The notes: a model not told the origin generated them from the letters alone. Counted from the first letter of the stretch, positions 9,103-18,942 are shown. The stretch: 64,000 nt of DNA from Actinopolyspora mortivallis DSM 44261 (GCF_000384035.1 NZ_KB913024.1:3605899-3669898), one strand, 5' to 3'. Translations and numbers: made by a program.

Positions 9103-9573
9103 ATGTCCGAGTTGAAAGAACAGCTGCGCAGCGACCTGACCGCGGCGATCAAACAGCGGGAAACCACGCGCACCGGGGTGCTGCGCATGGCCCTGTCCGC
9201 CATCGGGGCGGAGGAGGTGTCGGGCAAGCGGGCCCGGCAGCTGTCCGACGAGGAGGTCCGTGCCGTACTCGCCAAGGAGGTCAAGAAACGCGACGAGTCC
9301 GCCGCCGCCTTCGACTCCGCCGGCAGGACCGAACAGGCCGCCTCCGAACGCGCCGAGGGCGAGATCCTGCGGGAGTATCTGCCAGCACAGCTCGACGACG
9401 CGGAACTCGCCGAGCTGGCCAGGCAGGCCGTCTCGGAGGTCGCCGCCGAACTCGGCGAAACGCCGGGGCCGAAACAGATGGGCCGGGTCATGAAACTCGC
9501 GAACGCCAAGGTCGACGGCCGGGCCGAGGGAGGCCGGGTGGCCGCGGCGGTGAAGGCCGAACTGGGGATCTGA
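9103..9573 (+). CDS. GatB/YqeY domain protein
   Basis: A 156-residue cytoplasmic protein of the YqeY family, which resembles the tRNA-binding tail of the amidotransferase GatB. The start MSELKEQLRSDLTAAIKQRE, the central KEVKKRDESAAAFDSAGR and the C-terminal GRVMKLANAKVDGRAEGGRVAAAVK are typical. Start at ATG 9103 rather than 9061 because conserved sequence begins there. Function in bacteria is poorly defined; a role in tRNA-linked metabolism is only suggested by the fold. Confidence 0.93.
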   Translation: MSELKEQLRSDLTAAIKQRETTRTGVLRMALSAIGAEEVSGKRARQLSDEEVRAVLAKEVKKRDESAAAFDSAGRTEQAASERAEGEILREYLPAQLDDAELAELARQAVSEVAAELGETPGPKQMGRVMKLANAKVDGRAEGGRVAAAVKAELGI

Positions 9574-9622
9574 CCGGTCCCGCGGACGTGGGACGGCCCG
9601 ACGGGGTGGACGCGCCCGCGTT

Positions 9623-10408
9623 TCAGCGTTCGCCCCGACCCACCCTCCAGTAGGCCAGCGCGTACGTCCGGGACCGTCCCAGCCCGAGGGTTTTCTCGCC
9701 GAACTCCCTGATGCGCTCCACCACGCTCGCCTCGGCTCCCACCCACAGGTGCGGGTGTTCGCCCAGTTCCGCCGAGCGGACCGCCTCCGGAAGGGCCTCG
9801 GACCTTCCGGGGGGTTCCCCCTCACGGAACAACCAGGTCCACTCCCCCGGCAGCGTGCTCGGCACGTAGTCCCGCTCGGCGGCCGTGTCCGCCTCCACGA
9901 AGACCCTGGCCGGAACGCCGGTGGGCAGTTCCTCCAGGATCGCGCACACGGCGGGCAGGGCCGTCTCGTCACCGACGAGCACCAGCGGGTCGGCCTCCGG
10001 GGAGGGGGTGTAGGAGGGGCTGGGCCCCACCGTGACCACCCGGTCACCGGCGCGCACGTTCGCCGCCCAGGTGGCTCCGGGGGCCTCGTGGGCGTGCAGC
10101 ACCAGGTCGACGGCCAGCTCGCGGCGCCGCGGGTCGAACCAGCGAACCGTGTAGGTGCGCTGCTTGGGCTGCTGGTGCGGTGGAGCGGCGAACACCTCGG
10201 CCCTGCTGTTGCCGAGGGGGGTGGGAAGACCGGGGCGCGGCAGGCACAGCTTGATGCGCTGGTCGGTGCCGCTGCTGACGAAGTCGGCGAGCTCCTCCCC
10301 GGTCAGCACCACGCGTTTCATCAGGGGTGTGATCCGCTCGACCCTGGCGACCTCCAGCTGCCTGTAGCGGGACCGCACCGGTGTTTTGCCTGGATGTGTA
10401 CTTCCCAC
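9623..10408 (-). CDS. Siderophore-interacting FAD-binding protein (ViuB/YqjH type)
   Basis: About 261 residues. The N-terminal FAD-binding barrel (ARVERITPLMKRVVLTGEEL, then QRTYTVRWFDPRRRELAVDLVLH with the RxYT(V) flavin motif) is followed by a NAD(P)H-binding-like domain (VLVGDETALPAVCAIL), ending in the family tail TYALAYWRVGRGE. These proteins reduce ferric siderophores to release iron in the cytoplasm. GTG at 10408 is the only reasonable start downstream of the ponA stop at 10461; an in-frame extension further upstream would run into that gene. No siderophore biosynthesis genes are nearby. Confidence 0.9.
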   Translation of the reverse strand: MGSTHPGKTPVRSRYRQLEVARVERITPLMKRVVLTGEELADFVSSGTDQRIKLCLPRPGLPTPLGNSRAEVFAAPPHQQPKQRTYTVRWFDPRRRELAVDLVLHAHEAPGATWAANVRAGDRVVTVGPSPSYTPSPEADPLVLVGDETALPAVCAILEELPTGVPARVFVEADTAAERDYVPSTLPGEWTWLFREGEPPGRSEALPEAVRSAELGEHPHLWVGAEASVVERIREFGEKTLGLGRSRTYALAYWRVGRGER

Positions 10409-10460
10409 GGGCGACCAGTGTAGGACCGCGCCGTCCCGCTGCCCGGCCGCAGGCAGCTGG

Positions 10461-12854
10461 TCAGCCGCCCGAACCCCCGGAACCGGACCCCTGCTGCCCG
10501 TTGCCCTGATCGTTCTCGGCGGGTTCGGGCTGGCGCGTGTGCGTCCGCGGCGGGGGGATGTAGCCGGTGCTGACCGAGATCCGGATGCTGGTGCCCTCCG
10601 GAGCGACACCCCGGGGGGACTGACCGATCACCGTCCCGTGCGGCTCCTTGCTGTTCACGGTACGGCTGTCGACCTCGTAGCCCGCCTCCCGCAGCTTCCG
10701 CTTCGCCTGCTCGGCCCTCATGCTCACGACCTCGGGAATCTGCTTGCCCGAACCGCCGTTGTGGTAGCGCTCGGTGGTGGTGGGCAGCTGTTCCACGGGC
10801 ATCCCCTCGTGGGCCTGCTTCATGGCCCGCATCCAGGTCTTGGCCGGCACGGTGCCGCCGTATATGTTCCCGCTGCCACACACCGACGGGGTCCCGCCGA
10901 GGCAGATACCGGCTCCGCGCCAGGAGGGCGGGCGGTCGATGAAGGTGAGCGCGGCCCCGGCGAACTGCGGTGTGGCCCCGATGAACGCGGCGGAGGCGAA
11001 GGTCTCGGTGGTTCCGGTCTTGGCCGCGGTGGGGCGGTCCCATCCCGTCGCGCTGGCCGCCCGGGCCGCCGTGCCGGAGGTGGTGTCGTCCGACATGCCG
11101 ACCACCATCGCGTCGGCGAGCTCCCGGTCGACCGCCTGTTCGCAGGGCGGCTCGGTGATGGACACGCGGTTGCCGTGCCGGTCCCGGATCTCCTTGATCG
11201 GAGTGGGCGGGCACCACACCCCGCCGCTCATCAGCGTCGCGGCCACGTTGGACAGCTCCAGCGGACTGGTGGGACTGAACCCGAGGGTGAAGGCACCGAT
11301 CTTACGCTGTTTGATCTCCTCGGCCTGGGTTCGCTCGCGGGCCCGTTCGGAGGCCATGGGGATGCCGGCCAGGTCGTGGTGGTTGAGCGTGCGACGCATC
11401 CCCAGCCGGGCGGCCATGTCGACCGTGTCGTCCAGCCCGGCACGTTCCTCCAGGATCACGAAGGAGGTGTTCGGCGAGGTGGCCAGTGCCTTGCGGATGG
11501 AACGAGCCCCCGCACCGACCCCCTCGGCGTTGCCCACCGTGTACGGGTTGGTGCCGTTGCTGAACTTCACCGAGGTGTAGGAGGAGGGCCCCGGGACCAC
11601 GTTGTCGATCCCCATCCCCTCCTCCAGGGCGGCCGCGGCGGTGAACACCTTGTACACCGAACCGGCCCCCTTCTGCACCATCGTGGTGGGCAGGGCGTAG
11701 GCGCTCTCGCCCTTCTCCTTGTCGAACCCGAAGTTCCGGTTCGCCGCCAACGCCCGCACCCGGTGCTTGTCCGTGCCGGGCTCCACCACGGACAGCACGT
11801 TGGCCACCCTCGGACTGTCCTGGGGAACCCCCTCCTCGGCGGACTTCTTCGCCGCCGCCGTCACCCGCTGGTCCAGGGTGGTGCGTATGGTGTACCCCCC
11901 GGAGCGCAGCTCCTCCGCCGAGAGCCCGGCCCGTTGCAGGTAGTTCTCCACGTACTTGCAGAAGAAACCGTTCTCCCCACCGGCACCGACGCAGCCGTTG
12001 GGAAGTTTGCCCAGGGGTTTCCGCACACCCAGCGGTGCCTGCTTGGCCTCGCGGGCGACCTCCTCGGTGATCCGGTTCTGCCGGGCCATCGCGTCGATCA
12101 CCAGTCCACGGCGGAACAGGGCCTCCTCGGGCTGGGTGACCGGGTTCAACGATCCCGGCCGGTTGACCACTCCCGCGAGCAACGCCGCCTGGGCAACCGT
12201 GAGCTGGTCCGGTGTGGTGCCGAAGTAGGCCTGCGCCGCCGCGGCCACCCCATAGATCCGGTTGCCGTAGGGGACCACGTTCAGATAGCGAGTGAGGATC
12301 TCCTCCTTGTTCAGGCGCTTCTCCAGTTGCAGGGCGATGCGGATCTCCCTGAGCTTGCGCGCCACGGTCTGCTCGGAGGCCTCGGCCTGCTTGACCGAGT
12401 CGCCTCTGGCCGCGACGTGCATCAGGTAGTTCTTCACGTACTGCTGCGTGATGGTCGAGGCGCCCTGGGTGATCTCCCCGGCGACCTGGTTGCTCACGAA
12501 GGCGCGCACCGTGCCCGGCCAGTCCACTCCCTGGTGTTCGTAGAACCGCTGGTCCTCGATGGCGACCATGGCGGCCTTCATGGTGTCGGCGATCTGGTCG
12601 GAGCTCGCCGGGGTGCGGTACTGCTCGTACAGGTAGGCGATCGGATTGTCCGCCCGGTCCGTGACGGTCGTCACCAGCGGTGGTTGTTCGGCGAGCATCT
12701 CCGCGGAGATCCTGTTCACCGCGTCGCTGGCCCGGTTCGAGACCACGCCGAGTGATCCCACGGCGGGGAACAACATGCCCGCGACCAGGACGCCTGCCAG
12801 CACACACAGACCGAACAGCTTGATCACGCCGTTACGAAGCCGCACACCGCTCAC
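10461..12854 (-). CDS. Bifunctional class A penicillin-binding protein with PASTA domain (PonA2-like)
   Basis: A 797-residue cell-wall synthase. One N-terminal TM helix (about residues 10-35) anchors it. The GT51 transglycosylase domain has the catalytic Glu in AIEDQRFYEHQGVDWPG (residue 100) and GASTITQQYVKN. The transpeptidase domain carries SVYK (SxxK, about residue 400), SPN and KTGTTE. A single PASTA repeat (MRAEQAKRKLREAGYEV to SPRGVAPEG) lies before a Gly/Ser-rich tail. Synteny with whiB4 (divergent) and the Get3-like pair matches the M. tuberculosis ponA2 region, so it is best called PonA2-like. Confidence 0.95.
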   Translation of the reverse strand: MSGVRLRNGVIKLFGLCVLAGVLVAGMLFPAVGSLGVVSNRASDAVNRISAEMLAEQPPLVTTVTDRADNPIAYLYEQYRTPASSDQIADTMKAAMVAIEDQRFYEHQGVDWPGTVRAFVSNQVAGEITQGASTITQQYVKNYLMHVAARGDSVKQAEASEQTVARKLREIRIALQLEKRLNKEEILTRYLNVVPYGNRIYGVAAAAQAYFGTTPDQLTVAQAALLAGVVNRPGSLNPVTQPEEALFRRGLVIDAMARQNRITEEVAREAKQAPLGVRKPLGKLPNGCVGAGGENGFFCKYVENYLQRAGLSAEELRSGGYTIRTTLDQRVTAAAKKSAEEGVPQDSPRVANVLSVVEPGTDKHRVRALAANRNFGFDKEKGESAYALPTTMVQKGAGSVYKVFTAAAALEEGMGIDNVVPGPSSYTSVKFSNGTNPYTVGNAEGVGAGARSIRKALATSPNTSFVILEERAGLDDTVDMAARLGMRRTLNHHDLAGIPMASERARERTQAEEIKQRKIGAFTLGFSPTSPLELSNVAATLMSGGVWCPPTPIKEIRDRHGNRVSITEPPCEQAVDRELADAMVVGMSDDTTSGTAARAASATGWDRPTAAKTGTTETFASAAFIGATPQFAGAALTFIDRPPSWRGAGICLGGTPSVCGSGNIYGGTVPAKTWMRAMKQAHEGMPVEQLPTTTERYHNGGSGKQIPEVVSMRAEQAKRKLREAGYEVDSRTVNSKEPHGTVIGQSPRGVAPEGTSIRISVSTGYIPPPRTHTRQPEPAENDQGNGQQGSGSGGSGG

Positions 12855-13088
12855 GGTAAGTCGCCTCGCGTGAGATCACTCGCTGTCGTCGTCAATACCC
12901 CCCGATGTGATGACCGCAAAAGAAAAATCCCACGAAAGTCGGTTGGCCGTGGAACCGAGATCTTCTATGGTGCGTCCACGTCCAGCGACGGGAGTTCGTG
13001 ACACATCCTCGGTGCGTCACGACAGCCGGTGCCGGGGGGCCCGGAGATTGCAGGTCGCCGACGATCCAGTGAGGAGCTGGGGGCCTTG

Positions 13089-13388
13089 ATGCTCGAACAG
13101 GGGGACTGGCGGGTTCACGCGGCGTGCCGCGACACGAACCCGGACCAGCTTTTCGTACGGGGAGCCGAACAGCGCAAAGCGCGCACGATCTGCTTCGGGT
13201 GCCCCGTACGCACCGAGTGCCTCGCCGAGGCACTGGACAAGAAGATCGAGTTCGGAGTCTGGGGTGGCATGACGGAACGCGAACGACGGGCCCTGCTGCG
13301 CAGGCGTCCGGACGTCCGCAACTGGCGGGAACTGCTCGAAACGGCCCGGGCGGAGTACGGCAGTCCCGAGGCCTACCAGGTGGGATGA
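13089..13388 (+). CDS. WhiB-family iron-sulfur regulator (WhiB4/WblA-like)
   Basis: A 99-residue Wbl protein. Four cysteines for a 4Fe-4S cluster are present (HAACRDT, ICFGCPVRTEC), followed by the G[VI]WGG turn (EFGVWGGMTERERRALLRR) and a basic tail for DNA or sigma-factor contact. The partial context, divergent from a PonA2-like PBP and next to two Get3-type ATPases, equals that of whiB4 in M. tuberculosis and wblA in Streptomyces, regulators of redox response and of development and antibiotic production. A GTG at 13029 would give 119 residues, similar to WhiB4 (118); the ATG at 13089 starts at the region conserved in close relatives. Confidence 0.93.
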   Translation: MLEQGDWRVHAACRDTNPDQLFVRGAEQRKARTICFGCPVRTECLAEALDKKIEFGVWGGMTERERRALLRRRPDVRNWRELLETARAEYGSPEAYQVG

Positions 13389-13651
13389 CGACGAGCTGAA
13401 CCGAGGCCGAACAAGCGGATCGGCGGGAGGCGAACACCGGCGCGCCCGGACGCCGACGGCTCGGCGGGCGGGAGGAACAACCAACGTCGACAACGGCCCC
13501 CCGGCCCCGCGCGTACGGCCGGACTGCACCCTTCGCCCGTCCGGTCCCCGTGATCCTCGTGGCATGGTTGCCGGCCCCCTGCGCAGCCGACTCCCCGACC
13601 GTGCGGGATTCGGGTGCGTGAGCAGCGCGGCGACCGTCCCGGAAGGAGTCC

Positions 13652-14785
13652 TCAGCCCGCCAGCCGTGTTCCGACCTCGTCGAGTCCGTCCAGGTCGTGC
13701 ACGTCGCCCGGAAGGGCGGGAACCCCGACCAGCCCCACCTCCGGATGCGCCCGGGTGAACCGGGCCAGCAGTCTCTTCTCCCGCTCGGCCACCGCCACGC
13801 GGTCCGCGTGCAGCCGGAGCACCGAGGCCGCCAGGGGGGAGCCCCCGGCCTCCTCCAGTTCCTCGGCGGCCGCGACGGCCCGGGCGGCGGGCAGATCCGC
13901 CAGCACCGGGTGGGTGCGGTTGACGACCAGCCCGGACAACGGCATCCCTTCGGAGGAGAGCCGCTCGACGAAGTAGGAGGCCTCGCGCAGCGCGTCCGCC
14001 TCGGGAGTGGCCACCACGAGGAACCGGGTCCCTTGCGAACGCAGCATCCGGTAGGTGTGCTCGGCGCGTTCCCGGAAACCCCCGAACGTCGAGTCGAAGG
14101 CCTGGACGAAGGCGGCGGCGTCCGACAGCAGCTGGTGGCCGACGATCGTGGAGACGGTCCTGGCGAACACGCCGAAGCCCGCCCCGACCAGCTTGCGGAG
14201 TCCCTTCCCCCCGGCGCGGGCCGGGCTGGCCAGCATCCGGATCAGCCTGCCGTCCAGGATCGTGGACAGTCGCTGCGGGGCGTCCAGGAAGTCCAGGGCC
14301 GACCTGCTGGGCGGGGTGTCCACGATGATCAGGTCCCAGCTCCCCTCCGCGGCCAGTTGCCCGAGCTTCTCCATCGCCATGTACTCCTGGGTTCCGGAGA
14401 AGGACGTGGACACGGTGCGGTAGAAGGGGTTGTCCAGGATCTGCCGCGCCCGCTCCCGGCCGGCGTGCGTCAGGACCATGTCGTCGAAGGTCCGGCGCAT
14501 GTCGAGCATCATGGCGTACAGCTCCCCCGGCACCGAGGGGTCCAGCTCCACCCGTCCCGGTTTGTTGTCCAGTTCGGCCAGACCGAGGGCCTGGGCGAGT
14601 CTGCGGGCCGGGTCGATCGTGAGCACCACCGTCCTGCGACCCCGGTGCGCCGCCCGCAGTCCCAGCGCGGCGGCGGTGGTGGTCTTGCCGACGCCTCCGG
14701 AGCCGCAGCACACCACGATCCGGTTGGCGGGGTCCCGCAGCAGTGCGTCCACGTCGAGCCGTTCCGGACGGGAGCGCTCGTTCAT
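13652..14785 (-). CDS. ArsA/Get3-like anion-transporting ATPase, second subunit
   Basis: A 377-residue deviant Walker ATPase of the Get3/ArsA class, homologous to one of the Rv3679/Rv3680 pair. Walker A reads [14 protein letters not shown] (about residues 25-38): the normal signature Lys of the KGGxGKT motif is replaced by Ser. Switch regions are [14 protein letters not shown] and [17 protein letters not shown]. Start ATG 14785 overlaps the stop of the upstream paralogue (ATGA), so the two are co-translated and probably form a heterodimer. In mycobacteria the pair has been linked to stress tolerance and glycerol handling; function here is not established. Confidence 0.93.
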   Translation of the reverse strand: MNERSRPERLDVDALLRDPANRIVVCCGSGGVGKTTTAAALGLRAAHRGRRTVVLTIDPARRLAQALGLAELDNKPGRVELDPSVPGELYAMMLDMRRTFDDMVLTHAGRERARQILDNPFYRTVSTSFSGTQEYMAMEKLGQLAAEGSWDLIIVDTPPSRSALDFLDAPQRLSTILDGRLIRMLASPARAGGKGLRKLVGAGFGVFARTVSTIVGHQLLSDAAAFVQAFDSTFGGFRERAEHTYRMLRSQGTRFLVVATPEADALREASYFVERLSSEGMPLSGLVVNRTHPVLADLPAARAVAAAEELEEAGGSPLAASVLRLHADRVAVAEREKRLLARFTRAHPEVGLVGVPALPGDVHDLDGLDEVGTRLAG

Positions 14786-15786
14786 CCTTGTCCTCCGACG
14801 CCGTGGGCGACGAGTTTCTCGGCCATCTCGTACAGTGCGGCCACGTCGATCCCGTCCACGTACTCGGGCAGGTCGAGCGCGGCGAGGTCGGTGTCGTGCA
14901 GTCGTTCGCGCGCGGCCAGTTCGGCGCTGGCCCTGGTGGCGTGCTCGACGGTCTCGGCGACCAGCCCGTCGAGCACCTCGTCGTTCCAGTCCAACCCCGC
15001 CGACTCCAGTCCGCTCCTGATCCGGTTCGCGTCCACCCTGCCGTCGGCGGCGGCCGTCACCGAGCGGGTGGCCAGGCGCGGGGGGCGCACCCTGTTGAGC
15101 AGCACGGCCCCCGGGCGCAGTGCGGCCGCGTCCAGTTCCTCCACGGTTTCCAGGGTCTCCCGCACCGGCAGCTGTTCCGGCAGCGTCACCAGGTGCACCA
15201 CGGTGTCGGCGGAGTGCAGCAGGCCGACCACGTCCTCGCTCTGTCCGTGGATCGGTCCCGTGCGGGCCAGGTCGGCCATGGCCCGGGTGACGTCGAGGAA
15301 CCGGACTATCCTCCCGGTGGGAGGGGCGTCGACCACCACGGCGTCGTAGCTGTGGCGGCCGTGGGAGTCGGTGCGGCGCACGCACTCCTTGATCTTGCCG
15401 GTGAACAGGACGTCCCGCAGCCCGGGGGCCAGGGTGGTCGCGAACTCGATGGCTCCCATCCTGCGCAGGGTGCGTCCCGCGAAGCCGAGGTTGTAGTACA
15501 TGGCGAGGTATTCGAGCAGCGCAGCCTCCGCCTCCACCGCGAGCGCGCGCACCTCGCCCCCTCCGGGGGCCGCGGCCAGTCTGCGTTCGGCGTACTCCAG
15601 CGGCGGGGTGTCGAACAGCTGGGCCAGCCCCTGTCTGCCCTCCACCTCGACCAGCAGCACCCGACGTCCCCCGGTGGCCAGGGCCAGTGCCAGGGAGGCG
15701 GCAGCGGTCGTCTTGCCCGCTCCTCCCTTGCCGCTGACGAAGTGCAGCCTGGCCCGGTCCAGCTGACGGTCCCATCCAGAACTCAC
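14782..15786 (-). CDS. ArsA/Get3-like anion-transporting ATPase, first subunit
   Basis: A 334-residue ATPase. Walker A is [20 protein letters not shown] (residues about 17-36), with the signature Lys present, followed by [16 protein letters not shown] (switch I region) and [18 protein letters not shown] (switch II). Start taken at the GTG at 15786; the reading frame extends to an ATG at 15882, but that would add 32 Pro/Arg-rich residues with no counterpart in the family. It overlaps the next ATPase gene by 4 bp. The tandem, lacking arsenic genes nearby, argues against arsenite export. Confidence 0.92.
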   Translation of the reverse strand: MSSGWDRQLDRARLHFVSGKGGAGKTTAAASLALALATGGRRVLLVEVEGRQGLAQLFDTPPLEYAERRLAAAPGGGEVRALAVEAEAALLEYLAMYYNLGFAGRTLRRMGAIEFATTLAPGLRDVLFTGKIKECVRRTDSHGRHSYDAVVVDAPPTGRIVRFLDVTRAMADLARTGPIHGQSEDVVGLLHSADTVVHLVTLPEQLPVRETLETVEELDAAALRPGAVLLNRVRPPRLATRSVTAAADGRVDANRIRSGLESAGLDWNDEVLDGLVAETVEHATRASAELAARERLHDTDLAALDLPEYVDGIDVAALYEMAEKLVAHGVGGQG

Positions 15787-15941
15787 ACGATCAGCGTAGG
15801 TGGACGGTGGGGGTCGTGTCCGCCCGCGAGTGGGAAATGGTCGTCGTGTCGGCCGCCCCTGGCTCCGGAGCCCGTGAATCACCGGTTCCGGCGACCACCC
15901 GACCGGGCCCTCGGGGGCGAAGGTCTTAGTAGGGTGGCGGC

Positions 15942-16097
15942 ATGACCAAATGGGAGTACTCGACAGTTCCGCTGCTCAGTCACGCCACGAAGCAGATCCT
16001 CGACCAGTGGGGCGAGGACGGCTGGGAGCTCGTCGCCGTCCTGCCGGGGCCGACCGGCGAACAGATGGTCGCCTACATGAAGCGTCCGAAGGAATGA
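15942..16097 (+). CDS. DUF4177 small protein (Rv3678A-like)
   Basis: A 51-residue protein beginning MTKWEYSTVPLL with the DUF4177 core QILDQWGEDGWELVAVLPG. It is the size and has the location of the small conserved protein next to ridA in mycobacteria. Function is unknown. AGGGTGG lies a few bases before the ATG as a weak ribosome site. It is divergent from the Get3-like pair. Confidence 0.9.
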   Translation: MTKWEYSTVPLLSHATKQILDQWGEDGWELVAVLPGPTGEQMVAYMKRPKE

Positions 16098-16245
16098 GGC
16101 CGCACACGGCGGGTCCGCTCGCCGTGTGCTCCGGCGAACGACCCGCTGTGGCGCGTCCGTCCCGGAGGAGCGACGCGTCCCGGGCCGTGTTTCCCTGCGG
16201 GAAACGACGGTGATCCACCCCGGAACCGACGAACGGGAGATGCCC

Positions 16246-16713
16246 ATGACCACCTGGACACAGCGGCTCGCCGAGCTCGGTCTGCGACTGCCCGAGGTGG
16301 CGCGCCCCGTCGCCTCCTACGCCCCGGCCGTGCGCAGCGGTGACCACGTCCACACCGCTGGTCAGCTGCCCTTCGTGGAGGGAGCGCTGGCCGCGACGGG
16401 CAAGCTCGGGGCCGAGGTGACGGTGGAGGAGGGCCAGCGGTTGGCCAGGATCTGCGTGTTGAACGCGCTGGCTGCCGTGGACGGTGTGGTCGGTCTCGAC
16501 GCGTTGTCCGGTGTGGTGAAGGTGGTGGGTTTCGTGGCTTCCGCTCCGGGGTTCACCGCCCAGCCCACCGTGCTCAACGGCGCCTCGGAGCTGCTGGGGG
16601 AGGTCTTCGGTTCGGCGGGCACCCACGCGCGTTCCGCCGTCGGGGTGGCTGAGCTCCCGCTGGGGGCGCCGGTGGAGGTGGAGCTGGTCGCCGAGGTCTC
16701 CGCGCACTCCTGA
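16246..16713 (+). CDS. RidA/YjgF family enamine/imine deaminase
   Basis: A 155-residue Rid-family protein that hydrolyses reactive 2-aminoacrylate-type enamines released by PLP enzymes. Visible signatures are SGDHVHTAGQLPFVEG at the N-terminal part and the C-terminal strand THARSAVGVAELPLGAPVEVE, whose Arg binds the substrate carboxylate. The second of two close ATGs (16246) is chosen because GGGAGA lies 6 nt before it. It is 148 bp after the DUF4177 gene on the same strand, as in mycobacteria (Rv3678A-Rv3678c). Confidence 0.92.
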   Translation: MTTWTQRLAELGLRLPEVARPVASYAPAVRSGDHVHTAGQLPFVEGALAATGKLGAEVTVEEGQRLARICVLNALAAVDGVVGLDALSGVVKVVGFVASAPGFTAQPTVLNGASELLGEVFGSAGTHARSAVGVAELPLGAPVEVELVAEVSAHS

Positions 16714-16919
16714 GGGGTCGCGGTGCGGCAACGCGGGTCCGCCTTCCGGGGTTCCCCCTCCCACCGAGCACTGCCTACGGGAACCGCGAGTGACGAAGTC
16801 CGCGCGCCTGGCGGGTTGATCGTACGGTTTCGCGGAGGAAAATCACCCGTACGGACGTATTCGACGAGGATGCTTCGACGCAGCGTGTTGAGAAGGATCC
16901 CAGGAAGGGGCGGCGAGAG

Positions 16920-17531
16920 GTGACCGACCGCGAGACCGGACTGTTGTGTCACGAGCTGCTGTTGCGGCTCGCCGACCGGATCCCGGCCGAGTCGCTCTGG
17001 CGCTACCGCGACTGGTTGGCCGGCGGAGCCGAGGAGGTCCTCGCCGTTTCCCTGCCCAAGCAGTTGCTGCGCGAACGCATCGGGCTGACCGACACCGAAC
17101 ACCGCCTGCTCTCCGAGGCCCTGCTGCCGCTCGGGGCCGATCCGGCCGCCGTGAGTGCGGTGCTGCCCCCGGAGTCCGGATCGGACGGATACTCCTTCAC
17201 CGCCTCGGGACCCACCGACGACACGGGGGACTCGGAGACGCTGGTGCTCGGGGCCGCACTGCGCGGTCGTGCCGGTGTCCACGAGGTACGCGGCAGCTGG
17301 CGGCACGACTCCGCGAACACCCTGCCCACCAGGGTGGTGCTGGTCGACACCTCCGGCGACCCCGTGGAGCTCACGGGCGAGATCCAGCGCGTCCTGCGTG
17401 CCCTCGGCAACCACACCCCTCTCGTCGAGGTGCTGCCCGAGGAGGTCGAACCCACCGACTACCACGGCCGCGCGCGTACCGCGTCGAACCTGATCTGCAC
17501 GGGCAACGGCGCTTCCCCGGCGCGGAACTGA
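16920..17531 (+). CDS. Unknown protein, paralogue of the next gene
   Basis: A 203-residue soluble protein with no recognised domain. The N-terminal half is helical (CHELLLRLADRIPAESLWRYRDWLA) and the C-terminal half (TRVVLVDTSGDPVELTGEIQRVLRALGNHTPLVEVLPEEVEPTDYH in parts) aligns by eye with the middle of the next protein, including a shared final [DE]YH motif. It starts with a GTG after GAAGGGGCGGCGAGAG. Four bases separate its stop from the possible GTG of its neighbour, so the two are an operon. Both are probably lineage-specific to Pseudonocardiales and neighbours; no function can be proposed. Confidence 0.8.
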   Translation: MTDRETGLLCHELLLRLADRIPAESLWRYRDWLAGGAEEVLAVSLPKQLLRERIGLTDTEHRLLSEALLPLGADPAAVSAVLPPESGSDGYSFTASGPTDDTGDSETLVLGAALRGRAGVHEVRGSWRHDSANTLPTRVVLVDTSGDPVELTGEIQRVLRALGNHTPLVEVLPEEVEPTDYHGRARTASNLICTGNGASPARN

Positions 17532-17574
17532 CCGCGTGGCCCAGGACCGGAGCGAGCAGAACCAAGGAGAACCC

Positions 17575-18942
17575 GTGGTGGACCTGGCGGACAACGGATC
17601 GCCCGCCGAGCGGCTGCACGAACTTTTGCTGGCCCTCACCGGCAGGCTGGACGACGACGCGGTCAACGCGGCACGCGAGTTCGCCGGTGCGGGACGCAGC
17701 GACCTCGCCGCGGAACTCGTCACCGGCTCCCTCGTGGCCGGAGACATCGTGGTGACCGGCCAGGAACAGCGTGAGCTCGCGGCCGTGCTCGACCGGAGCG
17801 CCTCGCGGGCCGAGCTGGCCGAGCGCCTGGCCACCGGCACGCCGGAGACCTCCGAACCACACAGGTTCACCGCTCCGGAGCGGGTGGACGACCTGGCCAC
17901 CGCGCTGCGTTCCGCGACCGCTCGCCTGCCGGAGCTGCGCTCCGTGTGGTGCGCGACGCGCGTCACGCCCGCCGGGGCCGCCGCGGGAACGGTTCCCCGG
18001 AGAGTACTGCTGGCCGAAGTGGACGGACACACCGCCGTGGGAGCGACCGGTTACCAGCTCACCCAGGCCCTGCGGCGTGCCGGCCTCACCTGTTCCGTGG
18101 AGAGCTTCCCCTCCGACGGCGAGCTGCCCGAGTACCACCGGAACGCGCTCGCGGTCGCCCACGAGGTCCCCCTCCGGCAGACCTCCTCCGAACCGCCCGC
18201 CGCAGCACGCCACACCGCCCGCCGGAGCCGCCGCGCGTCCGCACGCGCGGCGGGCCACGGTCGAGACGCTGAGCCCGCCGAACCCGCCACCCAGGGCTTC
18301 CCCGCCCCGCTCGGCCCTCCGGCCCCCGAGGGGGACACGCCGGTACCGGACGAGGAACATCCCACCGCCGAATGGCCTGTCGCGGAGCTCGGCGAGCCCC
18401 CGCGCCAGGAGCCCCCGTCCGGGGGGCTTCCGCCGATCGAGGACTTCCCCTCCCCGGTGCGGCACCGGCAGGAGGACACCACCGGCGAGGAGACCGCGCT
18501 CCTCGCCGACGGCCCGTCGTCGACGCCGGCCCGGACGGCACCGGAACAGGAGTTCCCCGAGCCCGGCGAGCAGGGCTCGGTGGCGGAGTTCCCCCGCTCG
18601 GAGAACTCGTGGGCGTTCACGGAGGAACCGCTCGATCCCGCCGAGCAGGCCGGCCCCGAAGCCCCACCCGTGGGCGAGGAGTCCGGGACCGGCAGCACCG
18701 GCTCCAACCCGAACGTCCCCGCCGCCGTGGACGCGAAGCTCACCGACCGGGAGCGCAACCTGCTGCGCAAGCTCCACGAGGAGCTGGCCCAGCGTGAACA
18801 GGACCGGGAACCGGAACAGTCCCCCGAAGCCGGGGAGTCCGTGACCCGCGGTTCCGAGTCCCCCCAGGACCCGCGAACCACCACCATCCCGGGAACGGGG
18901 AACTTTCCCCCCATCGGCTCGGTCGGACCGCACTCCCCGTGA
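17575..18942 (+). CDS. Unknown protein with disordered acidic-proline tail
   Basis: About 455 residues. The first about 190 residues are a compact helical plus alpha/beta region related to the preceding protein (PRRVLLAEVDGHTAVGATGY...ELPEYHRNALA). After residue 200 the sequence is low complexity, rich in Pro, Glu, Ser and Gly, ending in a short helix (LTDRERNLLRKLHEELAQRE) that may be a coiled coil. The GTG at 17575 is preferred since AAGGAG precedes it; a GTG at 17536 is also in frame. No signal peptide or TM helix. The tail suggests a scaffolding or partner-binding role, but that is speculation. Confidence 0.8.
   Translation: MVDLADNGSPAERLHELLLALTGRLDDDAVNAAREFAGAGRSDLAAELVTGSLVAGDIVVTGQEQRELAAVLDRSASRAELAERLATGTPETSEPHRFTAPERVDDLATALRSATARLPELRSVWCATRVTPAGAAAGTVPRRVLLAEVDGHTAVGATGYQLTQALRRAGLTCSVESFPSDGELPEYHRNALAVAHEVPLRQTSSEPPAAARHTARRSRRASARAAGHGRDAEPAEPATQGFPAPLGPPAPEGDTPVPDEEHPTAEWPVAELGEPPRQEPPSGGLPPIEDFPSPVRHRQEDTTGEETALLADGPSSTPARTAPEQEFPEPGEQGSVAEFPRSENSWAFTEEPLDPAEQAGPEAPPVGEESGTGSTGSNPNVPAAVDAKLTDRERNLLRKLHEELAQREQDREPEQSPEAGESVTRGSESPQDPRTTTIPGTGNFPPIGSVGPHSP

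Noticed and set aside
10386-12755. 789-residue plus-strand frame opposite the PBP
   Set aside because: The minus-strand PBP has all catalytic motifs. The plus frame has low-complexity Arg/Gly/His-rich sequence typical of antisense shadows.
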